Below, one piece after another: positions 1 through 9,903 of a stretch of DNA of 64,000 nucleotides. This DNA is from DASYQD01 sp963846495 (GTDB lineage Bacteria; Acidobacteriota; Thermoanaerobaculia; Multivoradales; JAIOJS01): contig CAWJWP010000030.1 in assembly GCA_963846495.1 (NCBI GenBank), positions 124,001 to 188,000 of the forward strand, read 5' to 3'. Position numbers and translations under genes: made by a program. Every line of letters starts with the position of its first letter. Position 1 is the stretch's first letter. The notes under the pieces were generated by a model. The model did not search any database. It had not been told where the DNA came from and saw only the letters and a program-made list of their open reading frames with translations.

Positions 1-1
1 C

Positions 2-508
2 GCTCTGCTCAAGAAGAAGCCGAAGACCGATCGGCTGCGGCCGGAGGGCGAGAAGTCCTTCAAGGACCGGCTCAAGGCCGCGCGGGCGGTGGTCAAGACG
101 ACCCGGGACCAGGCGAAGGAACAGAAGCAGTTCGATGCCGACAAGGCAGCGGAAGCGGCGGTGTCGGCGAAGATCCCGCTCGTCGACAAGGGCAAGGTCA
201 TCGATGCCTCGCGGCGGCTGGCAGAGCTGGTCGCTCTCGTCGAGCTCAAGGGGATCGACGTCAAGGGGATCGAGGACCTGTCGCCCTACGTCAAGAAGAG
301 ATGGCCGCAAAAGCCGGGCGAGCTGTTCGCCGAGCTCTTCCAGCTCTCCATCACGGCGCCCGCGAAGCTGGAGAAGCTCGACGCCGACGTCGCCGCGTAC
401 TTCCGCGAGCCGCTCGGCCCCAAGGGGAAGCTGAAGAAGCAAGTCGACGCCAAGGTCGCGTCGATGAACGCGACGTCGAAGGAGATCGAGGAAGCGCGCG
501 GCCGCTGA
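2..508 (+). CDS. C-terminal part of an unidentified protein (5' end outside the window)
   Basis: The frame is open from the left edge to the TGA at 508, so only about 168 C-terminal residues are present; a GTG near 89 could start a shorter product, but the residues before it are equally protein-like, so I treat this as a truncated gene. The fragment is soluble, Lys/Ala/Glu-rich and probably helical, with no signal peptide, membrane segment or catalytic motif. I do not recognise a family. It lies 21 bases before the DUF4157 protein on the same strand and is probably cotranscribed with it, so it may belong to the same eCIS-associated locus; that is inference from position only. Confidence 0.6.
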   Translation, partial: ALLKKKPKTDRLRPEGEKSFKDRLKAARAVVKTTRDQAKEQKQFDADKAAEAAVSAKIPLVDKGKVIDASRRLAELVALVELKGIDVKGIEDLSPYVKKRWPQKPGELFAELFQLSITAPAKLEKLDADVAAYFREPLGPKGKLKKQVDAKVASMNATSKEIEEARGR

Positions 509-529
509 TCCGGCGCGCGCGGGATTGCC

Positions 530-3500
530 ATGACGCTCCTCGCCCGCCGCCGTGAGGAGCTGGCGCGCGCGCAGTCGCCGCAGGCGACGGCGGAAAAGAC
601 GCGCAGCGTGGCGGCGCGCCCGCCGCAACCGCGGCCGAGCTTCCTCCACCTGCAGGCGGCGCTCGGCAACCGCGCGACGGCGGAGCTACTGCTCGCAAGC
701 GGTACGACGAGCGAGCGCCGCGGCGGGCTGCTCGACGGCGAAGCCGCGTCGAGCGTCGACCTCCGCGGCGCCGCCGCCGATCCGCAGCTCGCGCTCGTCG
801 CGCGGCTGCTGTTCGCGCGGCCTCCTGCGTTCCTCGTCGCCGACGGCAACGCGGCCGCCCGCGGCCAGATGAGCCGCAGCGACTTCCTCGTGGCGATGCG
901 CGAGGCGGCGCGCGCCGCGGCCGAGGAGGCGTTGACGGGCACCGAGCACACCGCCCGCGATTGTCCGTGGATCGAGCACTACTTTCGCTTCTACCAGCAA
1001 CAGAGCGCCGAGCGCATCGAGGCCGACCTGCGTCGCTACGTGCCCGCGGCGCGCACCGCCGTCGACGTTGGCGATCTAGTGGCGCGCGCCGCCGAGCACG
1101 TGCGCGCGAGCGTCCGCCACTGGGCCGAGACCGGCGAGCTGACGCGGCGTGCCGCGCGGCCTGCCCGGCACCGGGCTGCTGCGCGCCATCACCGGCTCCT
1201 CCGCCGCGGAGATCCAAGCGCAGCTCGGCGCCGGCAAACCGCTGGAGACGTCGCCGCGCAGCCGCATGGAGCGCGTCTTCGGCACGCGCTTCGGCGCCGT
1301 CCGCCTGCATACCGATGGGATAGCGGCGCGCCTCGCGCAGCGCTTCCGCGCCCGCGCCTTCGCCATCGGCCCGCACGTCGCCTTCGACCGCGGCGAGTAC
1401 CGCCCCGGCACGCCGGTGGGCGACGCGCTGCTCGCGCACGAGCTGGCGCACGTGACGCAGCAGAGCGAGGCGGGCGCGCATCACCTCGCGAGCCCGCCCG
1501 CGAACGCTGCTTCGCCGGCGATCGAGCACGACGCCGACCTCGCCGCCGCCGGAGCGGTGACGCGGCTGTGGTTCGGTCGGCGTGGCGGCACCACGGCGCT
1601 GCCCGCTCCGCGGCCGCGGCTCCGCGCCGGCCTGCAGCTCGCCGCCTGCCCCAAGAAGAAGCCTCGCGCCGCCACCGAGGTGGAGAAGATCGACTCCGTC
1701 GAAGAGGCCGCCCGCCGGCTGACCGCGACCGCGGCCCAGATCGACTCCGTGGTCGTCGGAGCCCGACTGTCCATCGTCAAGATCGAGAACCGAAAAGCCC
1801 TCGACGTCCTGAACCAGAAGCGGGTCGGCCAGTGGCTCGCCCAGACGCGCGCGCTGTACGAGGGCTTCGCGCACCTCGTCGCCGCCGACGTCGCTCAGGA
1901 GACGCGCCTGCGCGGCGCCTACGTGAAGGCGCTCGACGCGATCCGCAAGGCGGCCTCGACGGCCCTCGCCGCCGCCGAGGGCGTCGACGCCGCGACCGCC
2001 GAGCGCGAGCGCAGGGCGTACGCCGAGAACGTGATCGCCTGGGTGGAGGCGAGCCCCCTCACTTCGACGGGCTTGGCCGACACGCGCAAGTTCGAGGAGG
2101 CCGACGTCGAGGTCGCGACGCGCCTACGAAGCGGCGCTCGAGGGCTACCTGGACCAGCTGCTCGTCGACCTGCCCAAGCTCAAGCTCACGCAGAAGGAGC
2201 GCAACGACATCAACGCGCGGCTGCTGGCGGCGCTACGCCGCGCCTACCTCACCATCGACAAGGGCGCCGACGGCCGCATCGACGTGCGCGCGATCAAGGA
2301 ACCGCGCATCGCCGAGAAGTACCACGAGGTGGCCGCCTTCCTCGTCGAAGGGGGCCGCGGCGCCAAGCTGGAGGTGATCACCGCCGGCCCCGACCTCGAG
2401 CTCGTCGACTTCGACATCAAGACCATCAAGGACAGCCTCGACCGCGATCCGCGCATCGGCAAGGTCGACGTCAGCCGGGTGCCTGCGGACGAGCTCGACT
2501 ACGTCTACTACGCGGTCAGAAGCGTCGAGGCCACGAAGCTCCTCGGCACCAGCGGCGGCGCCGCCTCCTACAAGAACGCGGTCTGGCCCCTCACCATCCC
2601 GATGCGCCGCGGCGGCAAGGTGGTGAAGGTCCGCTACGAGCTGATCTTCGACGAGAACGCCAACGTCCGCGCCGAGCGCCTCGGCGAGGTGCGCGCCGAC
2701 GAGCTGCCGGCTGCCTTCCGCAAGCTCGACGTGGCAGGGAAGAAGGCCTCCCTGGTCAAGGAGTTCGGCCTCTCGGGACTCGACGACCGGCCGGCTTTCA
2801 CGCCGCCGCCGCCGCCCGCCGGCGCTCCCGCGGGCGCTCCGGCGGCAGGCCAGCAGGGCGCTCCTGCCGGTCAGGCGCCGGGCGCTCCAGCGGGCGGCGT
2901 TGCGGCGGGCGGCGCTCCCCCGCCACCGCCGCGGCCGCGGCCGGAGCGCAAGTGGAAGAGCGAGGAGCTCGACCAGCTCAAGGGCGCCCTCGATCGCCTG
3001 CCGCTCGGCGAACGGCCCATCCTGCAAGGGGTCGCCCTGGTGCGCGACTTCGAGCCTCCGCCCGAAATCGCGGGGGCCGCCGGAGTTTTCCAGGCCGGCG
3101 AGGACAAGGACCTCGACGAGCCGGGCCCACCCGCTCATCCGCCTCCCCACATCCACTACTACGACCGCGCCTTCACCAGCGGCAAGTTCGGAGCGACCGG
3201 CGCGCCGGGCGCCGCCGGTTCGGGCGTCGAGCACACCTTCCTCCACGAGATCGGGCATCTGCGCATCGGGCGGGAGCTCATCGGAGGGAACGCCGCCCTC
3301 GATGCGGCGGCCGCCAAAGAGACGGCGGCCCGCGCGGCGATTACCGAGGCGGTCAAGGGCACGACGCTGAGCACGCCGAAGCTGAATGCCTGGAAGGCCT
3401 GGCAAGCGGCCAGCGCCACGGCCTCGACTGCCATTACCGACTACTCGACGGCGGTGAACGAATTCGCCACCAAGTCCCAGGCAGCGCAGAAGAGCAACGA

Positions 3501-3909
3501 CCCCTTCCCCGACCCGGCCGCCCTGGAGCCCAAGCTCGCCGCCGCGCAGGCCGCCATCGCAGCCACCGCCGAGGCGCTGAAGCTGCTCGACAAGCGCGGG
3601 CTGCCGGCGAAGCTGCGGACCCCCGCCGCCAAGCTCGGCGAGGCCTTCGCGGATCACCTCAAGGCGCGTCAGCAGCGCGTCGCCTACGACCGTCAAGTCC
3701 CCATCTTCGCCAAGCTGGCCACCCGCTTCGGCTTCCACCCCTTCACCGACTACGCCCGCAAAGGCGGTGAAGGCGAATGGTTCGCCGAGACCTACTCGCT
3801 GTGGGTGACCGACCCCGACCGTTTGAACACGATGAGCCCCAAACTCTTCCAGTGGTTCCAGGCGGGGATGCCGCAGGACGAGAACTGGCAGCCGCCGACG
3901 AAGCCGTAG
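530..3909 (+). CDS. DUF4157 (eCIS core domain) protein with C-terminal HExxH metallopeptidase, two frameshifts
   Basis: Three overlapping frames read as one protein of about 1,125 residues: 530 to about 1145, then +1 to about 2110, then +1 to 3909. The N-terminal 200 residues are helical. A DUF4157 domain follows (about 245-310), with the RMERVFGTRFGAVRLHTD core and LLAHELAHVTQQ. Next come a helical middle, a Pro/Ala/Gly linker (bases 2809-2945), and a C-terminal domain with LHEIGHLRIG (HExxH, bases 3241-3270) and, about 180 residues on, EWFAETYSLWVTDPDRL, whose Glu would be the third zinc ligand as in gluzincin or lethal-factor-like peptidases. DUF4157 is known to mark proteins loaded into eCIS particles, so an injected or secreted peptidase is plausible. 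No sheath, tube or baseplate gene is in view. The frame breaks may be assembly errors, since all flanking segments remain protein-like. Confidence 0.75.
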
Positions 3910-3923
3910 AACGGCCGCGACAG

Positions 3924-4172
3924 TTATCGGCGCGCGGCGAGCTGCTCGGCAATCGCGCGCACGAGGTCGCCGACGCGCTCGATGGTCCCGCTCCCGGCGC
4001 CGTCGAAGCTGACGTCGAAGCGGTGCTCGACCTCCATCGCCAGGGTCAGCAGCCGCATCGAGTCGAGCTCGAGCTCCTCGACGAGCCGCATCTCGGGCAG
4101 GAGCGTTCCTGCGAAGCCCAGCTGCTCGCGCGCGATCTCGGTGAGGGCGGCGAGGATCTCCTCGTCGCTCAT
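3924..4172 (-). CDS. Acyl carrier protein
   Basis: An 82-residue acidic helical protein with ELELDSMRLL, where the Ser of DSM is the expected 4'-phosphopantetheine attachment site. Size and helix pattern fit a type II ACP. Its ATG overlaps the stop of the upstream PBP1 gene by four bases (ATGA), so translation is probably coupled and it is the last gene of the envelope operon. No ketosynthase or ACP synthase lies beside it, so it may be a specialised carrier rather than the housekeeping AcpP; supplying acyl groups to the PlsC-like enzyme of the same gene run is a possible job but unproven. Confidence 0.85.
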   Translation of the reverse strand: MSDEEILAALTEIAREQLGFAGTLLPEMRLVEELELDSMRLLTLAMEVEHRFDVSFDGAGSGTIERVGDLVRAIAEQLAARR

Positions 4173-6685
4173 CGACGCGAGGCGGCCGCGGCCTGCGGCG
4201 CCATGGCGTCACGGCCGCCACCATCGCCGCCGTCGCCGTCGTCCTCTTCCTCGTCGCCCTGGTCCTCGCCGCCGTCGGTGCCGCCGCCGCCGTCATCGCC
4301 GAAGACGCGGTCGAGGAAGCCGCGCAGGCCGCCGTGGCGGCGGCGCCGGCGCTCGCCGACCTGGCCCTCCTGCCCCGGCTGCCAGGCCTCCTCGCTCCAG
4401 AAGCCGCTGTGACGCTGGCAGAGCTCGCGCGGCACGAAGCGGGAAACGAAGATCTCGGTCGTCGTGTACGGGCAGGAGCTGGTGGCGAGCTGCCCCGTCG
4501 TCGGGTCGATCGTCGCCGCCGCCACGCCGGAGGGACGCACGAAGCCCGGATAGCCGCCGCGCGGCCGCACCTCGCTCATGAACTTCGCCCAGATCGGCAG
4601 CGCGCCGCGGGCGCCGCCGAGCCGCGTCGCCAGGTTCTCGTCGTAGCCCACCCAGACGACGGTCGTGCGGTTGGGCGCGTAGCCGGCGAGCCAGCTGTCC
4701 TTCGAGTCGTTGCTGGTGCCGGTCTTGCCGGCGAGCGGGTCGCGCAGCCCATAGCGGTGCACGCCGGCGCCGGTGCCGTGCTGCAGCACGCCTTGCAGCA
4801 GCGCGGTGGTGACGTACGCGACCTCGGGCTCGAGCGCGCGCTGCGGCGGCGCCAGCGGCGTCCCGGGCACCGCGGTGCCGGCGGGCGCCAGCATGCCGTC
4901 GAGCGCGTGCGCCGTCGGCCGCACGCCATTGGCGGCGAAGGTGGAGTAGATGGTGGCGAGCTCGAGCGGCGTCACCTCGAAGGCGCCGAGCGCCATCGAC
5001 GGCACCGGCTGCAGGCTGCCCTGCACGCCCATCGCCTTGGCGAGGGTGACGATCTGCGGCAGCCCGGTACGCATCGCGACGCGCACCGTCGGCAGGTTGA
5101 GGCTGTCCTCGAGCGCCGCGCGCGCCGTCACCCAGCCGCGGAACCGGCGGTCCGAGTTCTCCGGCGACCACACGCTGGCGCCGGGGATCTGCATGGTGAG
5201 CGGCGCGTCCTCGACGAGCGTCGCGGGGGTGACGACGCCGCTGCGCAGCGCCGCGGCGTAGACCACCGCCTTGAAGGCGCTCCCCGGCTGCCGGCGCGCG
5301 CCGGCGCGGTCGAACTGGCTGCCTTGATAGTCGCGCCCGCCGACGTAAGCGCGGATGCCGCCGGTGCCGGGGTCGAGCGACACCAGCGCCGCCTGCAGCG
5401 GCAGGCGCCCCTTGCGCCCTTTCTCATAGCCCTTCTCGAGCGCCGCGAGGCCCCACGGCACCGCCTCCTCGGCGGCCGTCTGGTCGGCGGCCGAGAGCGT
5501 CGACAGCAGCGCGTAGCCTTTGTCCGCGAGCTCGGTGACGTTGTAGCGCTCGGCCGCCTCGCGCATCGCCAGCTCGGTGAAGTAGGCGGCGCGCCGCCGC
5601 GGGATCGGCTGCGGCGAAGTCGTGATCGGCTCGGCGCGCGCGGCGTCGAGGCGCGGCTGCTCGATCCACTGCAGCTCGGCGAGGCGGTCGAGCACGGAGT
5701 CGCGCCGCGTCTTCGCCGCCTCCGGGTGCTTCACCGGGTCGTAGCGCGCCGGCGACGGGATCATGCCGGCGAGCGTCGCCGCCTCGGACAGCGTCAGCCG
5801 CGACGGCTCCTTGCCGAAGTAGGCCCACGACGCAGCGCCGACGCCCATCAGGTTCACCGAGCCCGAAGCGCCGAGGTAGATCTCGTTGAGGTAGGCCTCG
5901 AGGATCTGCCGCTTGCTGTAACGCAAGTCGACGAGCAGGGCGAGCAACGCCTCGCGCGCCTTGCGCGAATAGGTGCGCTCGTGAGTGAGGAAGAGGTTCC
6001 ACACCAGCTGCTGCGTCAGCGTGCTGCCGCCCTGGCGGATGGCGCCGCTCTTCAGGTTCACGTAGGCGGCGCGCGCGATGCCGCGCAGCGAGATGCCGCC
6101 ATGCTCGAAGAAGCTCGCGTCCTCGGCGGCGAGGATGCAGAGCACCAGCTCCTCCGGCACCCCCTCGAGCCGCACCGGCCGCCGCTCCTTCAAGTCGGCG
6201 CCGTAAAACGAGCTGATGAGCGGCGGCTCGAGCTGCGCCCGCTGCACGTCCTTCCCCGCCGCGCGCAACGCCCGTACCGTGCCGCTCTTCACCCGCACCT
6301 CGAGGCTGTGCGGGCTCACCCACCCCTGCGGCGTGGCGAACGACCGCAGGTAGACGGCCAGCGAGTCGCCGGTGCGCCGATAGTCGCCGGGCAGCAGCGG
6401 CCCGCTCGCCACCAGGTGATAACCGAGCCGCCGCAACTCGCGCACAGCGCCGTCGAGGTCGCCGCGCCCGCCCACCTGCAAGACCAGCGGCGCCCCATAG
6501 AGCCGCGACGGCCGCCGAGCCGAGGCGCGCTCGCCGAGTTGCGAGCTGAGCCCCCAAAACGGCGCGAACAGCCAGGCAGCGACCGCGACCACCGCCGCCG
6601 CCGCGCCGATCGCCACCGCGAGGTGCCACTTCCGCAGCTCCAGCTGCCAACGCACCTTGCCGCCGTGTCGATAGCGCAGCCGCAT
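4169..6685 (-). CDS. Bifunctional penicillin-binding protein 1B-type (transglycosylase/transpeptidase)
   Basis: An 838-residue class A PBP that would polymerise lipid II and cross-link peptidoglycan in the periplasm. A short basic N-terminus and one membrane segment (about 20-45) come first. The GT51 domain shows EDASFFEHGG (about 187), GGSTLTQQL, RKAREALLAL and YLNEIYLG. The transpeptidase domain shows SAFK (catalytic Ser, near 468), SLN and KTGTSND (near 653). The segment before the GT51 domain resembles the UB2H region of PBP1B. The C-terminus is unusual: a Gly/Asp/Glu-rich low-complexity tail of about 40 residues. The ATG is supported by a -10-like TATCAT six bases upstream. It follows cdsA by 58 bases and overlaps the acyl carrier protein gene. 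Confidence 0.95.
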   Translation of the reverse strand: MRLRYRHGGKVRWQLELRKWHLAVAIGAAAAVVAVAAWLFAPFWGLSSQLGERASARRPSRLYGAPLVLQVGGRGDLDGAVRELRRLGYHLVASGPLLPGDYRRTGDSLAVYLRSFATPQGWVSPHSLEVRVKSGTVRALRAAGKDVQRAQLEPPLISSFYGADLKERRPVRLEGVPEELVLCILAAEDASFFEHGGISLRGIARAAYVNLKSGAIRQGGSTLTQQLVWNLFLTHERTYSRKAREALLALLVDLRYSKRQILEAYLNEIYLGASGSVNLMGVGAASWAYFGKEPSRLTLSEAATLAGMIPSPARYDPVKHPEAAKTRRDSVLDRLAELQWIEQPRLDAARAEPITTSPQPIPRRRAAYFTELAMREAAERYNVTELADKGYALLSTLSAADQTAAEEAVPWGLAALEKGYEKGRKGRLPLQAALVSLDPGTGGIRAYVGGRDYQGSQFDRAGARRQPGSAFKAVVYAAALRSGVVTPATLVEDAPLTMQIPGASVWSPENSDRRFRGWVTARAALEDSLNLPTVRVAMRTGLPQIVTLAKAMGVQGSLQPVPSMALGAFEVTPLELATIYSTFAANGVRPTAHALDGMLAPAGTAVPGTPLAPPQRALEPEVAYVTTALLQGVLQHGTGAGVHRYGLRDPLAGKTGTSNDSKDSWLAGYAPNRTTVVWVGYDENLATRLGGARGALPIWAKFMSEVRPRGGYPGFVRPSGVAAATIDPTTGQLATSSCPYTTTEIFVSRFVPRELCQRHSGFWSEEAWQPGQEGQVGERRRRRHGGLRGFLDRVFGDDGGGGTDGGEDQGDEEEDDGDGGDGGGRDAMAPQAAAASRR

Positions 6686-6697
6686 CGGTCGATGATA
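6686..6697 (-). promoter_or_regulatory. Candidate leaderless promoter for the PBP1 gene
   Basis: On the minus strand GGCTATCAT ends six bases before the ATG at 6685. TATCAT fits a TANNNT -10 element, which would place transcription start at or next to the A of ATG. No Shine-Dalgarno sequence is visible. It lies inside the operon (58-base gap after cdsA), so it would be an internal promoter. Confidence 0.5.
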
Positions 6698-6743
6698 GCC
6701 GGGCGGTCGTTGCCGAACGTTGCCGCCCGCCGTGCGGCGACGC

Positions 6744-7691
<948 letters not shown>

Positions 7692-7707
7692 CGCTCCTCC
7701 CCTCGTC

Positions 7708-8358
7708 TCACCGGCGGCGGAGGTCGCAGACCGCCTGGCGCGCCCTGGTCAGGAAAGCGAGCTTCTCCTCCCCGGCCACGAGCTGCATCGGGGCGCCGAA
7801 GGTGACGCTGCCCAGCAGCGGCACCGGCGCCACCTCGCCCTTGGGCAGCACGCGGCCGAGGTTCTCGATGTAGGCCGGCACCAGCGGCACCCCCGGCCGC
7901 AGCACGCACAGGTGGTAGAGGCCGCTCTTGAATGCCGCCGGCTCCTCGGCGCTGCCGCGGGTGCCCTCCGGGAAGAGGATCAGCGAGTGACGCTCGCCCA
8001 TCGCGGCCGCAGTCGCCTCCACCACGCGCGCCGCGTGCTCGCGTGCCGCCTCGCCCGTCGCTCCGCCGCCACGCTCGATGAGGCAGGCGTTGAACACCTG
8101 CCGGGCGAGGAAGCGCCGCACCGGGCCGCGGTCCCAGTAGTCCCGCGCCGCCACCGGCCGCGCCCGCGCCCGCCGCGACGGCGGCAGCGCCGCCCACAGC
8201 ACCACCGCGTCGAGATGGCTGGTGTGGTTGGCGAAGTAGATGCACGGCTCCTCCGGCGGCGGCGCCAGCCAGCGCGCCTGCGCGCCGCAGAGGAGTCGAG
8301 CGACCGTGGCCACCGCGCCCGCCAGCGGATGGGCGGCATCGGAGATCGGCTTCGTCAT
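7708..8358 (-). CDS. PlsC-like 1-acyl-glycerol-3-phosphate acyltransferase
   Basis: A 216-residue protein with the acyltransferase motifs NHTSHLD (HX4D, catalytic His/Asp) and FPEGTRGS (phosphate binding), in the order and spacing of the PlsC family. It would acylate lysophosphatidate at the inner membrane. Its ATG overlaps the stop of the CDP-alcohol phosphatidyltransferase by four bases, and cdsA follows 16 bases later. The exact acceptor cannot be told from sequence; related proteins also acylate other lipids. Confidence 0.9.
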   Translation of the reverse strand: MTKPISDAAHPLAGAVATVARLLCGAQARWLAPPPEEPCIYFANHTSHLDAVVLWAALPPSRRARARPVAARDYWDRGPVRRFLARQVFNACLIERGGGATGEAAREHAARVVEATAAAMGERHSLILFPEGTRGSAEEPAAFKSGLYHLCVLRPGVPLVPAYIENLGRVLPKGEVAPVPLLGSVTFGAPMQLVAGEEKLAFLTRARQAVCDLRRR

Positions 8359-9008
8359 TGCGCCCGAAGCTCACGCGCGATACGACGCGTACGGCGGACG
8401 ACCGTCACCGCGCTGCCGAGGACGACGAGGACGAGCGCCAGCGCCAGCGCGCGCGGCGGCCAGCCGAGCCAGAGCTCCCCGATGGCGAGCAGGCAGGCGA
8501 CGGTGAGCGTCGCCATGCGGTGGGGCTTCGCCATCGGGCCGCAGAACTGCTGACTGGCCCCGGCGGCGCCGCCCAGCAGCCGCACGTAGGCGGTCAAGAT
8601 GGCGAGCGCCGTCGCCAGCCAGCCCAGCTCCGGCCCCCACGGGAAGCCGCTCAGCGAGTAGCCGGCACCGAGCAGGATCAGGGCGTCGGCGAACCGGTCG
8701 GGCAAGTCGTTCCAGATCTCCCCTGTCGGCGACCGCAGGCCGCCCTCCACCGCCACCATGCCGTCGAGCAGGTTGCAGAGCAGGCGTAGCTGGATCCCCA
8801 GGACGGCGACGAGGTAGAGGCCCGTCGCGGCGCCGCGGCCCACCGCCGGCGCCCTCCACAGCGCCGCCCCGGCGAGGGCGGCAAAGAGCACCGAGACGAG
8901 CGAGATGCCGTTCGGCCGCACGCGCAGGCGCAGCAGCGCCGCGGCGAGCGCCCTCGCCCACGCCGTCTGCCGCGACTTGAGCGGCCGGCGCGCTGCGATG
9001 TCCTGCAT
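8355..9008 (-). CDS. CDP-alcohol phosphatidyltransferase family membrane enzyme (divergent motif)
   Basis: A 217-residue protein with several membrane helices and the head-group transferase motif in the form NLLDGMVAVEGGLRSPTGEI followed by WNDLPDRFAD. Against the canonical DxxDGxxAR...GxxxDxxxD pattern, the first and third Asp are Asn and the Arg is Val, while the second and fourth Asp are kept. The membrane fold and spacing still support the family. I recall other members with the NLLDG...N pattern, so this is probably a subfamily rather than an error. Product lipid unknown. It heads the minus-strand operon with plsC and cdsA. Confidence 0.85.
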   Translation of the reverse strand: MQDIAARRPLKSRQTAWARALAAALLRLRVRPNGISLVSVLFAALAGAALWRAPAVGRGAATGLYLVAVLGIQLRLLCNLLDGMVAVEGGLRSPTGEIWNDLPDRFADALILLGAGYSLSGFPWGPELGWLATALAILTAYVRLLGGAAGASQQFCGPMAKPHRMATLTVACLLAIGELWLGWPPRALALALVLVVLGSAVTVVRRTRRIARELRAQ

Positions 9009-9020
9009 GCGCGAACCCTA
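9009..9020 (-). promoter_or_regulatory. Candidate leaderless promoter for the phospholipid operon
   Basis: On the minus strand GATAGGGT contains TAGGGT ending six bases before the ATG at 9008, placing the expected start of transcription at the start codon. It lies back-to-back with a similar element (9117-9128) serving the plus-strand gene at 9129. Confidence 0.45.
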
Positions 9021-9116
9021 TCCGCAATCGCGCGCTGCGTCGCCGCGTCCGCCGGCGGCGAGCCGCCCTCGGAGTCACGAGCCGTGTCAGGGCGGCGGGA
9101 GTCGGAGCGCGGACGG

Positions 9117-9128
9117 TAGGATGACCAC
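9117..9128 (+). promoter_or_regulatory. Candidate leaderless promoter for the 9129 gene
   Basis: TAGGAT ends six bases before the ATG at 9129; no Shine-Dalgarno sequence is present. Confidence 0.45.
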
Positions 9129-9368
9129 ATGAGTGAAGTTCCCACCGACTCGGCGCCGTCCGAAGCGGGTCCCCTACCTGCCGAGTGGCTGGCCGAGTTC
9201 GAGGCAGCCGCCCGGCGTCCGCTCGAGCAGCGTCTCCGCTACGCCTTCATCCGCACTTACAAGCCGGTGCTCGACGACGAGCCGTTCCGCGCCTTCGACA
9301 GCATGGCCGCCTACCGGGAGTGGTGCGAGAAGAACCTCCCCTCGTGGCTCGGCTATGGGCGCGTTTGA
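9129..9368 (+). CDS. Small protein paired with a nucleotidyltransferase (toxin-antitoxin-like partner)
   Basis: A 79-residue acidic protein with a central RLRYAFIRTYKPVLDD segment and a Trp-rich end (YREWCEKNLPSWLGYG). I recognise the type from similar small proteins that precede single-domain nucleotidyltransferases, but cannot name a characterised family. Its last 14 bases overlap the start of the nucleotidyltransferase gene, so the two are translationally coupled. Base composition looks slightly less GC-rich than in neighbours. A role as antitoxin or binding partner is inference from the gene pair. Confidence 0.75.
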   Translation: MSEVPTDSAPSEAGPLPAEWLAEFEAAARRPLEQRLRYAFIRTYKPVLDDEPFRAFDSMAAYREWCEKNLPSWLGYGRV

Positions 9369-9827
9369 CTACCGGCAGGCCGAAGAGGTTCGCGACGCCT
9401 TCTCGCGCCATGGAGCTCGCTACCTTTTCATCGGCAAGTCCGGTGCGATCTTGCTCGGCTTTCCGGACACCACTCAGGACGCCGACCTGTTCGTGGAGAA
9501 GACGCCGGAGAACGGCCGGGCGATCGTAGCGGCGCTACGCGAGCTCGGCTTCGCATTGGACGACCGCGGCGCGCGCGAGATCGAGGCCGGCAAGGACTTC
9601 GTGCAGCTCAAGAACGGCCCGTTCGACCTCGACCTCATCTTTGCTCCCGACGGCATCGAGCGGTTCGCCGACGCCTGGAAGCGCCGCATCGACGTCGAGG
9701 GCTTCCGGTCTGTCACCTCGACGACATCATCGCCAGCAAGGAAGCAAGCGGTCGCGTCAAGGATTGCGAGTCACTACCCCGGCTGCGCGCGTTCCGCGAA
9801 TACTGGAAGAGCCGGCAATCGGTGTGA
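9355..9827 (+). CDS. Nucleotidyltransferase-like protein (DUF6036/AbiEii-type), one frameshift
   Basis: About 157 residues. The first 118 contain FIGKSGAILLGFPDTTQDAD, matching the G-S...G....T.D.D core of minimal nucleotidyltransferases, and a later DLDLIFAPDG that would supply the third acidic residue. After about base 9705 the frame is lost; reading one base back restores VCHLDDIIASKEASGRVKD and FREYWKSRQSV ending at TGA 9827, the usual end of this family. A one-base loss therefore explains the break. Such enzymes transfer nucleotides or phosphate and occur as toxins or resistance proteins; this one pairs with the 79-residue gene upstream. Confidence 0.75.
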
Positions 9828-9903
9828 CACCACGGCGGCTCGTTCGTGCGCCGCTAACCGACTACCCACCGACCCGCCAAACGCGCCTCTCAGGCTCGCC
9901 CGG

